Shown here: positions 46,229 to 59,714 of the stretch, piece by piece
Numbering within the stretch: position 1 is the first letter of the stretch
How the letters are laid out: each line of letters starts with the position of its first letter
DNA from: Pseudisothecium myosuroides
Taxonomy: Eukaryota; Streptophyta; Bryopsida; Hypnales; Lembophyllaceae
Direction of reading: 5' to 3'
Length of the DNA stretch: 64,000 nucleotides
NCBI GenBank assembly: GCA_951799445.1
Contig: OX637296.1
Location: 23,994,001-24,058,000 of the forward strand
The notes under the pieces: generated by a model
Told to the model about the DNA's origin: nothing
Databases searched by the model: none
What the model saw: only the letters and a program-made list of their open reading frames with translations
Made by a program: the position numbers and the translations under genes

Positions 46229-46957
46229 GGGCAATGACAAGAAACACTAACTTGTTCTCTTTTTTTTTTGCTCACTTTATGTGCAGATGTGTTTTTTGGC
46301 CACAACTCTTGCGTTAAGAATCCAGAACTGGTGGCTCAAGATTCACAAGTATCTTGACAAATTATTTCCTATTCCAAAAAAAATGTTTTATTATCTAGAA
46401 ACAAACCCCAATTTTTTTGTCATGTACACTTGCTAATTTAGAATTTTCTAGTGTTCTTTCTAGCCCCCCAAAACGGATTTGGAGCTAAGAAGGGATGGTC
46501 TTCATGTAAAGTAGAACCTATTGTTTGAAGGAATTTTAAAAATAGTTAATTCTATGTTGTATAGAAGTGAGTTTTTGTGTACTTGCATTTTGAAACATAT
46601 AAAATATAATTTTGATGGTTCTTCTGGTGAATGGCCATCTCCATAGAGTTGATACAAATGGAAAATTCTTGTTTTGTTTTTAAATTGTTTTTTCCTATTT
46701 TTTTCACAAATAAAAACATCAAATGCCTATTTTCTTGAGATTTTGCAATTTTTTTTAGTTTTCCCACTTAGAGGAATTTTCTATGCTTTATCTTCCTAAA
46801 GGTGTATGCATTTTCTATATCTTAGAATGAAGATGTATACATTGTCTATATCCTAAAAAAATTTAGAAATTATTTTTTTAATTTTATTAGACTTGAGAAC
46901 AAATGATGAGTATTGTAAAATCACAACAAAATCAGCAAGTGTTTTGTATAATCATCT
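46229..46957. mobile_element. 4-bp-TSD family element in segment B, decayed
   Basis: It starts GGGCAATGACAAGAAACACT and ends AAGTGTTTTGTATAATCATC. It is the duplicate of 34218-34936 and sits at the left limit of segment B. Flanking AAT is present on both sides but the duplication is not clean. Confidence 0.65.
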
Positions 46958-49900
46958 AATTTTGGATTTTTGGCCTTTTGGCGAGTGATTCAATCCTTTA
47001 ATGATTGAATATTTTTTGACATTCTTGATTATATATTTGAATGAATATATAATTTACATGAATTTCATCAAATAGATCATAAAGAAATTAAAGATTATCT
47101 TTTAAAGATCCAAGAAGTACTTGGGATGAGTGAGAAGGTATTAGGACAACGCATTGGCTTCATGTGTACTCTCTTCATCATCCTAAATGTGGATGTTGGA
47201 ATGGTTAGGGGTTAAATGGTGCATTGAACAACCCAATAGAGCTGTTTGGGGTGATGACCAAATACTTTGCTCAATTTCCTTGTTTTGCAAACAAATAGAC
47301 TTGTCTTGCAATATAAACAAGTAGTTGTATTACAAAAAGTTCTATCTTTGTAAGCAATACCAAAGAAGTGAAGGTTCATGCATGAAAGACAATGGTTATA
47401 TGAGCAATATAACCAAATCAAATTTGCAGTAGAGCATATTCCCTAGACTTATCCTAAGTGCAATGTAAAACAAGTGTATCAGACAAATGTGTAAGAATAA
47501 TGTTTGTTGTTGGAAAACAAATCTATTTGAAGAATAATGGAGACATTTAATACAACGCCTAGTCATACTTACTTGTGTTTTTAAGCTTGTAAAAAACATG
47601 CAAAATTTATTCTATTAAGGATTCAATCTAGAGACCTCATGCAAATACACAAATGCCATCCATTGCACATGATCATCCAAACCTTTTTTTAGCACAATTT
47701 CCAACTAATTTTATATTTGTATTTATTATCTTATTGTAGTGCATAAGCGGCAAAATGTAGTCCTATATGGTTTCTAACTAAATTTGGTCCTTTTGATAAT
47801 TAAAAAAAAAAATTCATTTGGGGCATAAATTTACAACAAACTCAAATTTGGTCTTCTAGATAATTCAAAAGAGAAGTTTCATTTGGGACATAAATTACAA
47901 CAACTTCATTAGCTCAAGTTTTTCGTACCAAACAACATTTTAGAACAGGGCCTTTTTTCATTTCTTATGAAGTGCCAAAGTGGTGATATAAAATGTTGTA
48001 GTATGTGTTGCTCTAAATTTCAATATTCATCTACGTATTGGATAGAAAATAGCACCTTAGCATATATCACAATTCTATATTTCTATTTTCATCCACAATT
48101 TGGCAATTTCATCCAAGATTTCTTTTCAATTTGAAGTTTCTAGGCAAAATACTTCACATTTTGTCATCATTTTCTAGCCAAATTAGTTTTGTCTAGTGCA
48201 ACTTGGCATTGCTTCACAAAAAAAAACTTGGCTTTAGAGCATTGCTAATCTTGCCAAGCAACTAAATCACCTCTCACATCTCTACTTCCAATACATTTTG
48301 AACCCTTTCAATTAGGGTCCTTTGCAAGCCAAGTATATAAGAAGGAATTAGATGAGAAGGCCATGAATGAATGATGCAAATAAGGGATAATTCCTTTCTA
48401 TGGGGCTATATTTATGGGCTTTCTACAATGCTTTGAGAAGGCCACGTCAATGGTAAAGAATGTTATGAGTCTCACAAAGCTATACATACAACAATGAAAA
48501 AGAAGCCACCGTCCCCTTCAAATGTTAAAGATACATGGACGAGTATGGCTCCACAAACTCCCTAACATCTTGCATATTGACCAAATTTCTTCTTGCCATA
48601 CTCAAACGGAAGGATGACAAACTTACTCAAAAGGCATGGTCACAACAACTCGAATGAAATGGTCATGGGTGGGGTACATACTATTGGGTCTCATACTCTC
48701 ATAATTGCAAATTTCAGCCTCTTTAGAGTCCGCATAGCGAGTGAGGATCATGGTGACTGGTGGCAATGCTCTAAAACCCAAATTGGATGGACGCTGGCAA
48801 TTGAAATGCAGTGCTGGCTAATGCAATTGGATACTCTCCTTTTGAACGTTGTGCCGAGTTTCTGAATTCTCATTTAAGGAGAAAGGAAGGTGTTTGGTAC
48901 CGTAGGAATGCAACTCTTGATCACCAAGTCTGCACCCCTGTTGGCTTTGAGTCCTCTACTTGAAACCATTGTCTGTTCGTGGTGGGCTGTGAACATATAA
49001 TGTAGCAGATTCAAGCAAGCTGATTGAAATCTTTGTATAATTGATGCGCAGGTGCATGTTCTGGCTAGGCTGATGGATGATGAGTGAGTGTCGCAGGGTT
49101 TCTTTGCAACTGCTTTGAACGGATTTACTGCAAAGATCTTCATTCCAAGAATTAACTGCATCCTTCCTGACATACTCCGATATGATTGTACAAGCCTCCT
49201 AAAGAGTCTGGACGTCAATCAGCTCAAATTAATACTGGAAAAAATGATCACCATGAAGCTAAGAATCTTTCGAATAACCATACCTTGACTATTGCTGAGA
49301 TTACCTTGAATGCAAATTTGACGAATCAAAAGCAATCGCAAATACGTTGGATTACTTGGAATAGTAGTCCTGGTCAGCTTCGGTGATTTTCTGGATAAAT
49401 TGTCTCACCAGCCTGCTCATATACTTTATAAACTGCAGGTGCACAGCATTGTAGAATTTTAACAGGCCCTTACCAAACTACAAGAACTCCACATGAAGCG
49501 GACCATGATGAATGAGGTAAGACTCGGAAGAGAAATTTCAATGGACAGGCGGAACACATAACAAGGTATAAAAGTTACATGTAACCTATAGTAAAGTCGG
49601 AGGCTCTTTTCAGAGAGACCTTCTCAGCAGAGTATTGGAATGCTTTACAGACACAGTGTACGCAGGAGTGACCTTCACAGGGCTACAAGTTGCAAGCTAA
49701 GCCGTACAAAGTATCAATGGACAACGAAAGGATGAAGGACAATACCTCTCGAAGACTGAGTATTCTGAGCGACTTTGAAATTCCTTATAAATCAAAAACT
49801 TCGAGTCTATATGAAGGTTTCCTTTCATTCACGTGGAATTTCGATTTCGAAGTCGACGGTGTACATCCATAATCCTTCGCAGTTTGCCCTCATTCAATTG

Positions 49901-50094
49901 ACCTTATCTTTCAATGCACATGGGTAGACCAAGCAAATCTGTTTCGTCGCAAAAGTGTGCATAGAGAACTTGAAAAGCCTTCCTCTGTGGAAAATTGATT
50001 GCAAGTCTGCCGTGATAGAAACATTAGGTTCATGTTCAGGTTTAAAATACCAAGATCAAGAAGAAAAGAGGTGAAATCACTACCAGTATTAAAA
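46229..50094. repeat. segmental duplication, copy B
   Basis: Paralogue of 34218-43706 without the hAT and 402-bp insertions. With F-box gene 4 between the copies, the order is gene 3, segment A, gene 4, segment B, as expected for a tandem duplication of a gene-plus-segment unit. No gene is recognised inside it. Confidence 0.8.
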
Positions 50095-50205
50095 ACACTG
50101 TGTTGAGCCCAAGTTGAGAAAGCAAGAATGGAATAGATAATGCAAGAGCCCCTACGGATACATTATGCAAAACAAGTCGGGTCCAATTTTCTTACCACGT
50201 CACTC

Positions 50206-50627
50206 CTACAAAGGAATATCGCAGCACCAAGAGATCGCTGCAGATCGTAAATAACTCTTAGATCCATCTCCAAGTTGACTACTTGCCCGCAAAAATGCTA
50301 AATCTGCTACTTTAATTTGCTGTAGCAGGCTCCTGCCTCGAACATGAGACAAAAAAACTGATTTTAAGTGCCCCCAAGGTAACATTCTATGCATCAAAAT
50401 CATACCCAATTACTCGGGTGAGATGCAGATGATGGGGACACTTTCTCGAGTTCAGGGTCCCTCAAACGCAGATAGAGTGAAGCACACGCCAGGAGCACTA
50501 TCATAAAACAAAGAACTGAGGCCCACCACTTAATGCTAAGAAACGGAAAAGGGCAGAAAAACCGCCGTGCCTGCGTGATCGTACTACGTGATACACACAC
50601 CATCTGACTGCGCACATCCTTGAACAC
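50206..50627 (-). other. possible exons of an unrecognised membrane protein gene
   Basis: Minus-strand frame 50400-50627 encodes FKDVRSQMVCVSRSTITQAR followed by a hydrophobic segment (WWASVLCFMIVLLACASLYL) and an acidic, Ser-rich tail, ending close to a GTATGA that could be a splice donor. Frame 50206-50409 could be the next exon. I recognise no family. The composition is more exon-like than the surroundings. Confidence 0.3.
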
Positions 50628-51693
50628 ATCTCTCCAGAGGGGACCTCACCTCTGCACAAATAAAGATAATCAGTGTGTTCAGAAAACGAAGGAGACTAAG
50701 TATTATTGCATCTTGCATCATTATTGTGGTCCTAAACAGCACTAAGAAATGTTGAAAACCAATCTGAACATCATGAAAGATGGTCACAGGAGACAACAAC
50801 AAGCTTCGACACCATTTTATCACAACATTGTATCTTCACTTACCAGACAACTCAGACTCAGTTAACCAAAAAGTGACCTAAAAGAATTCCACTTCGGACA
50901 TAAAAACTCACCTCAGAGGCTACTGCGTAGAAACAATCACAACCAGTTTGGAAAATCATTTTATGTGTATCGGTACAAAACCACACAACCAGAATTACTT
51001 TGGGACTAATTTACAAATTAATTCTCAAATATTGCTAATGACATCGAATTTACTTTGTGCACTTCCTTAAGGTCCTAGAAATCTGACAACATCCTCAAAG
51101 GTGAAATAATTTCAGGCAAATACAACATTAACGCAAAACGTGACGTAATATGATTCCTCTCCCCACATGAAAACAAAACCCGCCCAGTTGATTAAAGACA
51201 CACAATCTCAACCAATTTTGATAATCTCTTGATGCGTATCTTTCCAAAATGAATAGCACAAAGCATACAGCCGGAATTGAATTGCCTACGAATTATTGTA
51301 TTTGAAATTGCGTATGAGAAATCGAAATCCACTGTCCTGAAACTTATGCAATTCCCTTAAGCTACAAAATTCTCAAGGCACAATAATTTCAAGCATTACT
51401 CCATTGAATCATTCATTCGCTTCAAGCTTTCATAACAGGCTCAGACAACGGAGTTTTAGAGGTCAGAAATCAATTACGAATGTAACTCCAAAATCAGGAC
51501 AAATGTCTGCAGTCAGTTCACCACTTCAAATTCAAAAAATAAAAAATGCTCAATGGCCAGTGATTCCACAAACAATTCAGTTTCGTTCCAGCCTCCGAAC
51601 AAACCGACATTCAATTTCGACAAATTTGCAACTCAACAACAGGTTAATTCCCGTGTCATTCGTTTTCCTAACGAAATATCTCAATCCGCATAC
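50628..51693. other. spacer or introns, unassigned
   Basis: Nothing is supported. A long plus-strand frame at 51404-51964 overlaps a better minus-strand exon candidate and has no family resemblance. Confidence 0.4.
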
Positions 51694-51823
51694 CGTTCGA
51701 AAGCCCTGGAAAGTGCGCTTCCGTCGGTGCAATCTTCGTTGGCATCAGCGATGGCGTTGCCAGGCTGATCTGTACTCCCGAAATGCGGTTTCCAATGGTT
51801 CTTCCTTCCGCTTCAGACGCCAT
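51694..51823 (-). other. possible first exon of an unrecognised gene
   Basis: GCCATGGCG is a good plant start context. The frame reads MASEAEGRTIGNRISGVQIS and on to FPGLSNG, then meets GAACG/GTATGC, a plausible donor (phase 1). The patch is GC-richer than its flanks. If real, the gene runs leftward and may include the 50.2-50.6 kb frames. The product is unknown. Confidence 0.35.
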
Positions 51824-54800
51824 GGCCACAAGCACATCGACTTCCGTTCAGTTTGGCTTGCTACACGCGGAGAACGGTCCCCGGCCTTGTCTCTCGAAGA
51901 GGAGGGAAACCACGGTCATCAGAAACCGTGGCGGTGTAGTTCAAACCGTAAGGGCGGGTTGTAGACTTACTGTACATTTACGAGGGTACTGGGTAGAACC
52001 TCTCTAAACGATAATAACCTCTCCAAAGTAAGGTAAAACAGTCCATTACGGACAAAACGGGGAGTTTGCCCTCATGACATTGCTGAAATTTTTTAATTTT
52101 TTGTCCACATAAAGACAAGTAATAGAAATGGCGAGAGCAATTGAAATTACATTTTTTTCGACAAAGTGTGAATTTGTTATGAATTTTTGAAGTGTTCAAC
52201 CCATTGGGCCTGAAAAGTCTCTAGACTACCCCAAAACCAACAAAAACTATATCCATAACGATCATCTTACTCACGTAAAGCAGTCACAATATTTTCTAAT
52301 ATGGAAGCCCTAAAACAATCACTTCCTACAATGAATTAGCACTAAAAAGCTGGAAGTTCCTATTGTGGTCACTAATCACTCCATTCCAATTAGCTAAGAC
52401 ATTGATTGTGGTCCAAATCTCATTCACTAAAAGAAAACCATAATGGGATCATTCCTAGGTGTCCACAATGGATCTTCTATCCGTAATGGGCTGTTTTAGC
52501 TTAATAATATTGATTGCTTGGTCCCGTGCAGGGTTGCATACAAGCATCAATAATGCAACAACCTTCCCTAAGAATATTTGCAATGTACATAGCAACAAGG
52601 GCGATATCGGCAGTGAGCCGAGCCAAAAGTCATTTATACGAAAAATTGTACTCCAATGCAACCGTTATTTGGGGTCCGGCACTTTCTTGGTCTCAGTATG
52701 TGACCCCTCGAATCCAACAAATTTGCAAAATGTGAAGGGCCTTGCAAGTTGGCTCTCAATAGAAATAATCATTATTGTCAACCCTTTTCCACATTGTTAA
52801 GTGTGCCAATGAATTCAACCTTCCCTTGTTTCAATGAAAAGTCTTTTTTAAATGTAAGATTTTTTTATTTTTTTTATAATGCGAAAAGTCCAATTGACTT
52901 TTGGATTGTCGGCTTTGCATTGGATCAATTTGTTCTAAAACAAGCCCAACACTATGTGGGCCTCGTAGAATGCCCCCTTGTATTTGCCAATATAGGAATT
53001 GTTTGTTGAGAACGCACTACAAATGCTTTAATGTAGTTAGCCCATTCTGAGCCCTATTACTTTAGAGAAGTTCTATTATACTCAATTTCCGCGGCAAGGT
53101 ACTTTTGCTTTTGCACCTTAGTAGATCGTGGTTATGATATTAAAGATAAATTTTTTTGAATTTCAACAAGAGAAATAAACAGTGGCCATTATACAAAATG
53201 ACTTAAAGAAATGACATGTACATGTTTAATCTTGTAAGGACATTGTAGATCTAAAAGGTTCAATAGACAACTTTAGTGTTAAATGTAGAAACAAAGAATG
53301 CACCTATTAGTCCAATAAATTAGAGTATTTTGGTGACTCCACTCTTCAATCTCTTTAGTGTTGCTTTTCAAGTAGTATTAGTCCTACAAACATAGAGCCA
53401 CACTAAATAGAGCTATTATCATCAATTATTCTAGACTCTATTTTATCCCCAATTTTTATCATCAATAATTGTACACTGTATCATTGTATCAATAATTGTA
53501 ATACTATTCAAAGTAAAAACAACAACTTAATAGCTAAATAGTGTCGATTCTATAAATTATGGTAGCGATACTAAATAGAATTATCTCAAATATTGTAATG
53601 GTATCTATTTAGTGTAGACCACATTAAATAGAATCAAGAATGTACCTTGGTCATGGGGGATGCATCTTTCCAGGACTAATTAGCCAAAAGTGGAAGGTAA
53701 TGAGCCAATTTCATATCTATTACCAAGAGGAATTGATACAAAGGTAGCAAAATAGAAAGTAGGAACCATGTTCCTACATTTATAATAAGTAAGAATGTAT
53801 ATGATTTGGAAGTTATTATGAATGGTTGTAGCTTTCAAAGAAATATTTCTTTTTTTTCATTCAAACATTGAGGAGTTCTTTGGTTACTAATCTTGATCAA
53901 ACCAAATTCCAAATGATCTTTAGTAGTTATGTACAAGAAAATCAATTGAGTTACTAAGCAGTAAATCGAGTATTGAAATAAGAATTTTCTTCCAAATTTG
54001 ATCAAGATTGTTGAATCTTGGAGATCAAAAAGTGAATGGAGGATGAGTTTATGAATATAAACCACCCTAGCTCTTTCTAGTTGTTATATGCCATGTGGCA
54101 ATGAAGTGACAAGATGGGGTTATGAGAACTAAGGTAGGAGGTTCTTAAAACAATTGGGTTCTAAATGTGTCCCCTATCTAGGAATGAGTGACATGCTCTT
54201 TGAAATATCTATTACAATCATTCATGAGGTAGGTAGGTTTAAAAGAATGGTCTATGGACCCCTTACCTTTAACCTTTTTACAATGCAATGAGCCCAAAAA
54301 TGTCCAATGGATGATAGGAAATCCTTCCGTGGAAGACAAAAGTGCAAATATGCCAAAATGGAAATGGAAATGGAATTTTCGCTAGAAGAAAAATGAAAAT
54401 GTGAAATGTGAAATGTCGTTTCACATTTTTCAGACCTTTGTCGAATTAGTTACAAATTTATGAAGTTGAAATGCAGTAGTCACTAAAAGCAACCATCTCC
54501 TGAAATGTACAGTCCTGGTACATTGGAGAAAGAAAATTGTACCTCTGTCATGTTTAGAGCAGACTACCTTAGATGACAACTGAAAGAACAAACTCCGAAG
54601 TCTAACGAGAGTATGCATGGCACTCAGTGAGTGGAAAGCACCCGTGTTCATGCAGCTTTCGGTTCCTCTCACTTGTCATGAGAAGATTGTGCACACATAG
54701 AATCTGGGATCCTCTTGCTAGAGCTACGAGGCAGCTCCTCCAAAATGTTCAGCAACAACAGTTTCCATATTGAAAAAGCTTCTCTCATGAAATCTCTCAA

Positions 54801-54924
54801 GAGCATGTCAAACACAATTTTAAACATTTATCTACATCGAAGTCTTTCAGCGGCTGAGACCTATGTGATCACCCAATTGGGTTTCTAACAAAAACAAGCT
54901 GTGAAAAGAAAAGAAATCGAATAA
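51824..54924. other. gene-free region
   Basis: AT-rich sequence with short open frames only (52459-52800, 52749-53009), none recognisable. No element ends with target duplications were found. Confidence 0.5.
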
Positions 54925-57900
54925 TCAACTGCTTGAAAGCTGGCCCTCCAGGTCTGCCCTTCGTCTGTGCAGCTCCTGAGAAATTTCCAACACTAAAAAT
55001 AAGAGGACGGTGAGTTGAAAGGACATACATATTTTGGAGTTGAAAACAATTGAAAACTTGAATACACTCATGTTTGTCCTACTAGTGCGTATGAAACTAA
55101 CTTACCAAAGTCACATGATTTGTAAAATATTAAAGTAGTGAAGGCTGAAATGTTACTGTATTGTGTGAATTTCCACCAAGAAAAAAAAGTTGTAGTCATA
55201 GTGATACTAATTTTGTAGATGACACTAATTTCCCTCACTCACTAATTGAACATAGCAGTGCAGTTGACAGCTGAAATACTGCAAATGGCTGCACCGTGAA
55301 GCATAAAAATAGCATACAAGGGAGAGGAACACTAAAAACCTTCAGTTATCCTTCAGACCTAAATTGGACTTATTAGCAAGCAGTATAAGCATGGCTTGGC
55401 TAAATGTCTTCAGCCACGGATCGTTGAATAGAAACGGGGATTTCTACTGTCACGTGTAGTGGCTTACAACCTCTTACTTTGAAATCACATAACAAATTCA
55501 TACATAGTAAAATAAATTTAATCTCTTGAACTCAAAAGGTCTCTCAGCAGCTCTATAAATCTCTCCTAGATATTGTTGAATGCTTAGTGGGACGCAAAAA
55601 GTACTCTCTACCTTATCATTCTTTACCAAACGAACACCAGGACAGAGTATTGGCCTTACCTCAAGGTCTCTCTGGGCTTGGAGACGCCAGTTCAGCTTCC
55701 TCAAATGCGAACGTTTTATGCGACCTAAACACATCACACCCTGCACGATAGATAACTTTTATTAGTAAGTTCAGCTCTCCGGTCTAGCAAGTCCAGGTCA
55801 TGGTGATGTTCTCGAATGGCCCTGAGCACTCTACACTTTCCAGATGTGTTTGTTGATCACAACTTTCACAGCTGACGAGAATGAAGCACAATCCAAACAA
55901 AGGAAACACAGGAAACAAATGAAACAAATCAGATTTATACTCAACGGGTAACCAAAGCCGGCAAGCAAACTTCAAATGGGAGCCTGAACACGAACAATGT
56001 AACTGCAAAGGCACTCACAGCTACAGTATACAGAATCCCACAGCCAAAAAGCCACCAGCTGGCTGTTTCGTGAAGCAAGCTCTCAGCTCCTGTCTCTCCA
56101 CTGGCTCTTCTCATAACCCTCGTTTGGACGGCAACACTGAAACCCAGATGTCAAGTATCATACAGTGTGAGAAAATCGGGTTAAGTCATGGCTCAGTGAT
56201 AAGAAGAACCACAGTGCATCAGAGTCATCAACAACGTCAACATAGAAATACATAGACCATTCTTTAGCCATTGAAGCACTCTACGTTTTCTATGCACGAT
56301 TGTTGAGATATTCCCATTGACAAAGCACTGTCCTTGCTAAGTTCTACAGCTACTCATGTGCAACCATGCGCCTCTATGCTTACATCATATTCAACTTTTG
56401 CACCCCTCGACCCTCCTCTTGTTGTATCTTTAAATAAATAAAGAAGAATGGGCATCATGGCCAAGTCCAATGTGTCACAAAGCCACCCGAAACAGTGATA
56501 TGCCGCACAAAGCGAACAAGTCACAAAGAAACACCACATCAACATACTGTAGAATAGATGTGACGGTAGCACTCACAGAATCTGGAAAAGACCGCGACAA
56601 ACCCAAAACTCCAGTATCTGGCAATAAACAAATAAACAAGTAAGTTCTATGCATGAGAATTTCAATTTGATTGTGGTTACCACATTTTGAGGAGGCACTT
56701 GAGAATGTGATAATCTAATTTTTTTTTGGTAAATTACTCCTCAAAAATAAAAGATATAATCAAGCACTAAAACCCAAAACAAGCAAGATTTCCTTTAAGT
56801 AGAGGCAAGAGACTCACCCTCCAGAACCTGAAGAGAAATTGCCACTCTGTCTCAGCCAAAATAACTAAAACAGCAATGGCTATTGTGTAACAGCGTAGGA
56901 TGCCCACGAAAACCTGACACATGACATAAAGTAGCCATTTAGTTGTTGCAAACCTCAACAAACAACAGAGACAGAGGAAAAATTCGAAGCTGCTTTTAAT
57001 CTCAATAGGACCAGATATTCATGGTTTTCAAATGACCAATCTGATTGATTAAATTGTGAAAGATATGGTTCAGATGGGGCCAAATTTTATTTGACCAGAA
57101 TCAGTTACGAACATTGCATGTGATCCTCAAAGTTAAATAATACTCCGTATTGAACAAAGAATAGTCCCTCTATAACATAATATCCTTGAGCAGGGTACTA
57201 TTCATCCTCTAGCCGTATCTTTATTGCAAATAAGGATACCTTTTAGAGTCCTACAAATTCTCCATTCTCTCCTAACCATGTGATCCTTCCACCATCTTCT
57301 CCACTTCTCTCTACATCATTCAGATAACTCCACATAAGCCTACATATGATTTATTTATTACTTCTAAAAGGATGGTCTTCCAACTGGTTCAAGTATGCTT
57401 TGGACGTGTTCAAAATTGCTAAAACAAAACCATGAGACCCAAATGTGGCTTCTTGGTACTTTACGGCTTAATCCGTGTATAATTCTAGAAATCAACACAC
57501 TTCGGGAGAAAAAATTTACAGGCAATCAAGATAATACATTATGACGTCCACATACACAACTTAAGATTGACTCGAAAACACTGTTCTGTCATCGACATAT
57601 GGAGCTCTGGATTTAAAAACATCGTTCTGTTTTCGTCATACAGACCTCAAGATTGATGTGAAAACATGTTCTACTTTCGACAAAGGGAACTCTAGATCAT
57701 TTGTTCTGTTTCGACATAAGAAACTCTAGATTGATTTGAATATTTTTTTTTTCCTGATTTCGACATACGGAACTCTGGATTGATTTGAATATTTTTTTTT
57801 TTTTTTCTGATTTCGACATACGGAACTCTGGATTGATTTGAACACATTGATCTGTGTTCGACATACAGACCCCAAGATCGATTTAACCCCCCTGCAATGG

Positions 57901-58339
57901 TGAGCCTATCCCAAAAGAGCTTCTCATTACCACAGCTTAAGGAATCCACAATACCACAACAGGCAAAGACGCGTGAGCAACTTACACTGGCGCGGTAATC
58001 GTACCCGCGATAATCATACGACCGCAGCAGCGAAATGGCGTTCACCACCAGGCAAAGCAACGCCCCCACGGCCGTGACGGCGCTGAGCACTCGACACACG
58101 TACAGCAACGGGTCATTCTCCGGAGGCGCGGCCAGCAGCACCGGCGGCAAGGGGTCGGGGTCGACGGGACCATGGTTGCTCAACAACGGCGCTTCCAAAT
58201 CGTCGTCTGCAGGGGGAGCGGAAGGAGCGGCGGGCTCGGCAGGTCCCACGGGCTCCGCCTCCGAGGTCATGTCCCCTTTCTCCGCTTTCTCGTTTCCCCG
58301 GTCTCGCAAATCCTCGAACAAGTCGGTGGCTTCGCCCAT
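54925..58339 (-). CDS. TVP15/COPI-associated-type Golgi membrane protein, six exons
   Basis: Exons are 58339-57986, 56913-56818, 56617-56577, 56136-56019, 55740-55660 and 54975-54925. All have GT donors and AG acceptors, and the phases join without a break into 246 residues. Residues 1-75 are an acidic, Pro/Ala-rich cytosolic tail. Spans lie at ~79-103 (LLYVCRVLSAVTAVGALLCL), ~121-139 (ILRCYTIAIAVLVILAETEW), ~150-168 (FWRILEFWVCRGLFQILVAV) and ~190-212 (WWLFGCGILYTVAGVMCLG). The C-terminus is a charged helix (LNWRLQAQRDLE, ELHRRRADLEGQL). ETEW, FWRILEFW.GRG-like and GVMCLGRI are typical of plant TVP15-like proteins of the COPI-associated family, which act in Golgi membrane traffic. The start has good context (GCCATGG). 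In the last intron a nearer AG would put the tail out of frame, so the second AG was chosen. Confidence 0.85.
57560..57880. repeat. ~60-bp minisatellite in intron 1 of the TVP15-like gene
   Basis: About five degenerate units contain TTTCGACATACGGAACTCTGG and GATTGATTTGAA, separated by poly-T of varying length. The last three are nearly identical. It lies within the intron between exons 1 and 2. Confidence 0.85.
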
Positions 58340-59459
58340 GGCAAATGCAGAAACCCTAATTCAAATTCCAGGTTTTGGGACCTCCTACATTCTTGGACCG
58401 CTAGGCTCATGCCAAGGCGACACAACAAGCAAGTGAGACGGACTGGCAGATAGACGAAACGGAGTTTTTGTGCACTGAGGACGTATATTGACTCGCGCAA
58501 TATAACGAGTCAAGGGACTCTGTTTGGAAACACCAAGTTCAAGCACACTGGGAATGGAAATACTAGTTCAGTAGGAAATATCAACTATGGATTGAATGAC
58601 ACAAGGCCAAGTCGTCCCTATTCTTGACAAGTTCGCACCTGTGAACGCCAGTGGAGTTCTGTAGTACGGTCAAGCCTTCGGTGCAAGCACAAACCCTGAA
58701 TTTCAATCTCAACGTTTTTGAGCAATTCTCAGTGCAAGCATAAAAACCCTGAGTCAAACCCCACCCCAAAAAAACCCTGATCCAAACTTAACTTCTTTCC
58801 CGAGCAAATCTCAGTGCAAGCCCAAACCCTAATTCAAACCCAAGCAAATTTCCTCAAGAAAATCTCTCTCAGAGCAAATGAGCTCGCCCACTACTACGAT
58901 GAACAACAATCCATAATCAATATCCACTGGCGCTACGAAATGGCGGGGTTGCGTGTGAAGATGGTTCAAATCTTTTAAAAAAAGATTCCTAGAAAATCCT
59001 GGCCGGCATCCTATTTATATTTATATTAATAGGTCCGAATCGACTACACTACTGGAGAGATTGCTAATCGAGATTGCTACCAGTGAGAGCCAGTGTGAGT
59101 GAGACTGCTACCACCAGAGTGTGAGTAATTGAGGATTTGAGATTGTTAACAACCAGATTGTTGCAACGGGATTGGTGCCGGAGTGGGAATGGGACGACGG
59201 GGGAGTTCAGGATTTCAGGGATCGATGTACGGATAAGTGAATCCCTGGGCTTCGGGGAACTGACAGATGGCAGCTGCTCGAGCTCCGATCGGCTGGGAAG
59301 CGGAAAGCCGGAACCGGGCTCGTTTCGACACGTGGACGTCGTTATCTGCCACGTCAGATATCCGGGATGACGATTGCTTACGTCACCAGGTAGGGGGTGG
59401 AAACCATTCGGTAGGTGTCCGAATTGTGGAAATAAAATTTCAAATGGACTGGATTTCGA
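58340..59459 (-). promoter_or_regulatory. upstream region of the TVP15-like gene
   Basis: Several AACCCTAA and AAACCCTGA motifs (58740-58840, and 58360 next to the start) resemble plant telo-box elements common in promoters of housekeeping genes. No TATA box is evident. The stretch beyond 59000 is empty of recognisable features. Confidence 0.4.
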
Positions 59460-59690
59460 AATTGGACTACCGGTACAGTAGTGTGCCCTATGTCGTTGCC
59501 ACAGTCAAAATACTGTAAAAGTAAAAATAATTTTCTAATTTTTAATTCAAAAATAACTCAAAAATTCATAATTTTCACATTGTGTGTCCAAATGCCATGA
59601 AACAAAGCCTCTGCACCCCTCTTCGCAAAGGGCTTTCTGTCAGTACACAACTAGGGGACGCACGGTCCTAAAGATCTCAATGTAAGAAAA
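59460..59690. repeat. dispersed repeat (TAGTGTGCC family), copy left of the mariner
   Basis: CAGTAGTGTGCCCTATGTCG, then TTGCCACA, AATAACTCAAAAATTCATAA, CACCCCTCTTCGC and GGGCTTTC, matching 33230-33665 and 61490-61690. Confidence 0.6.
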
Positions 59691-59714
59691 GAAACAAAAC
59701 AAAACAAACAAATA

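Noticed and set aside
51404..51964. 186-codon plus-strand open frame
   Set aside because: No family resemblance, and it overlaps a better-supported exon candidate on the other strand.
58035..58453. Two overlapping plus-strand frames
   Set aside because: Shadows of the GC-rich first exon of the TVP15-like gene.
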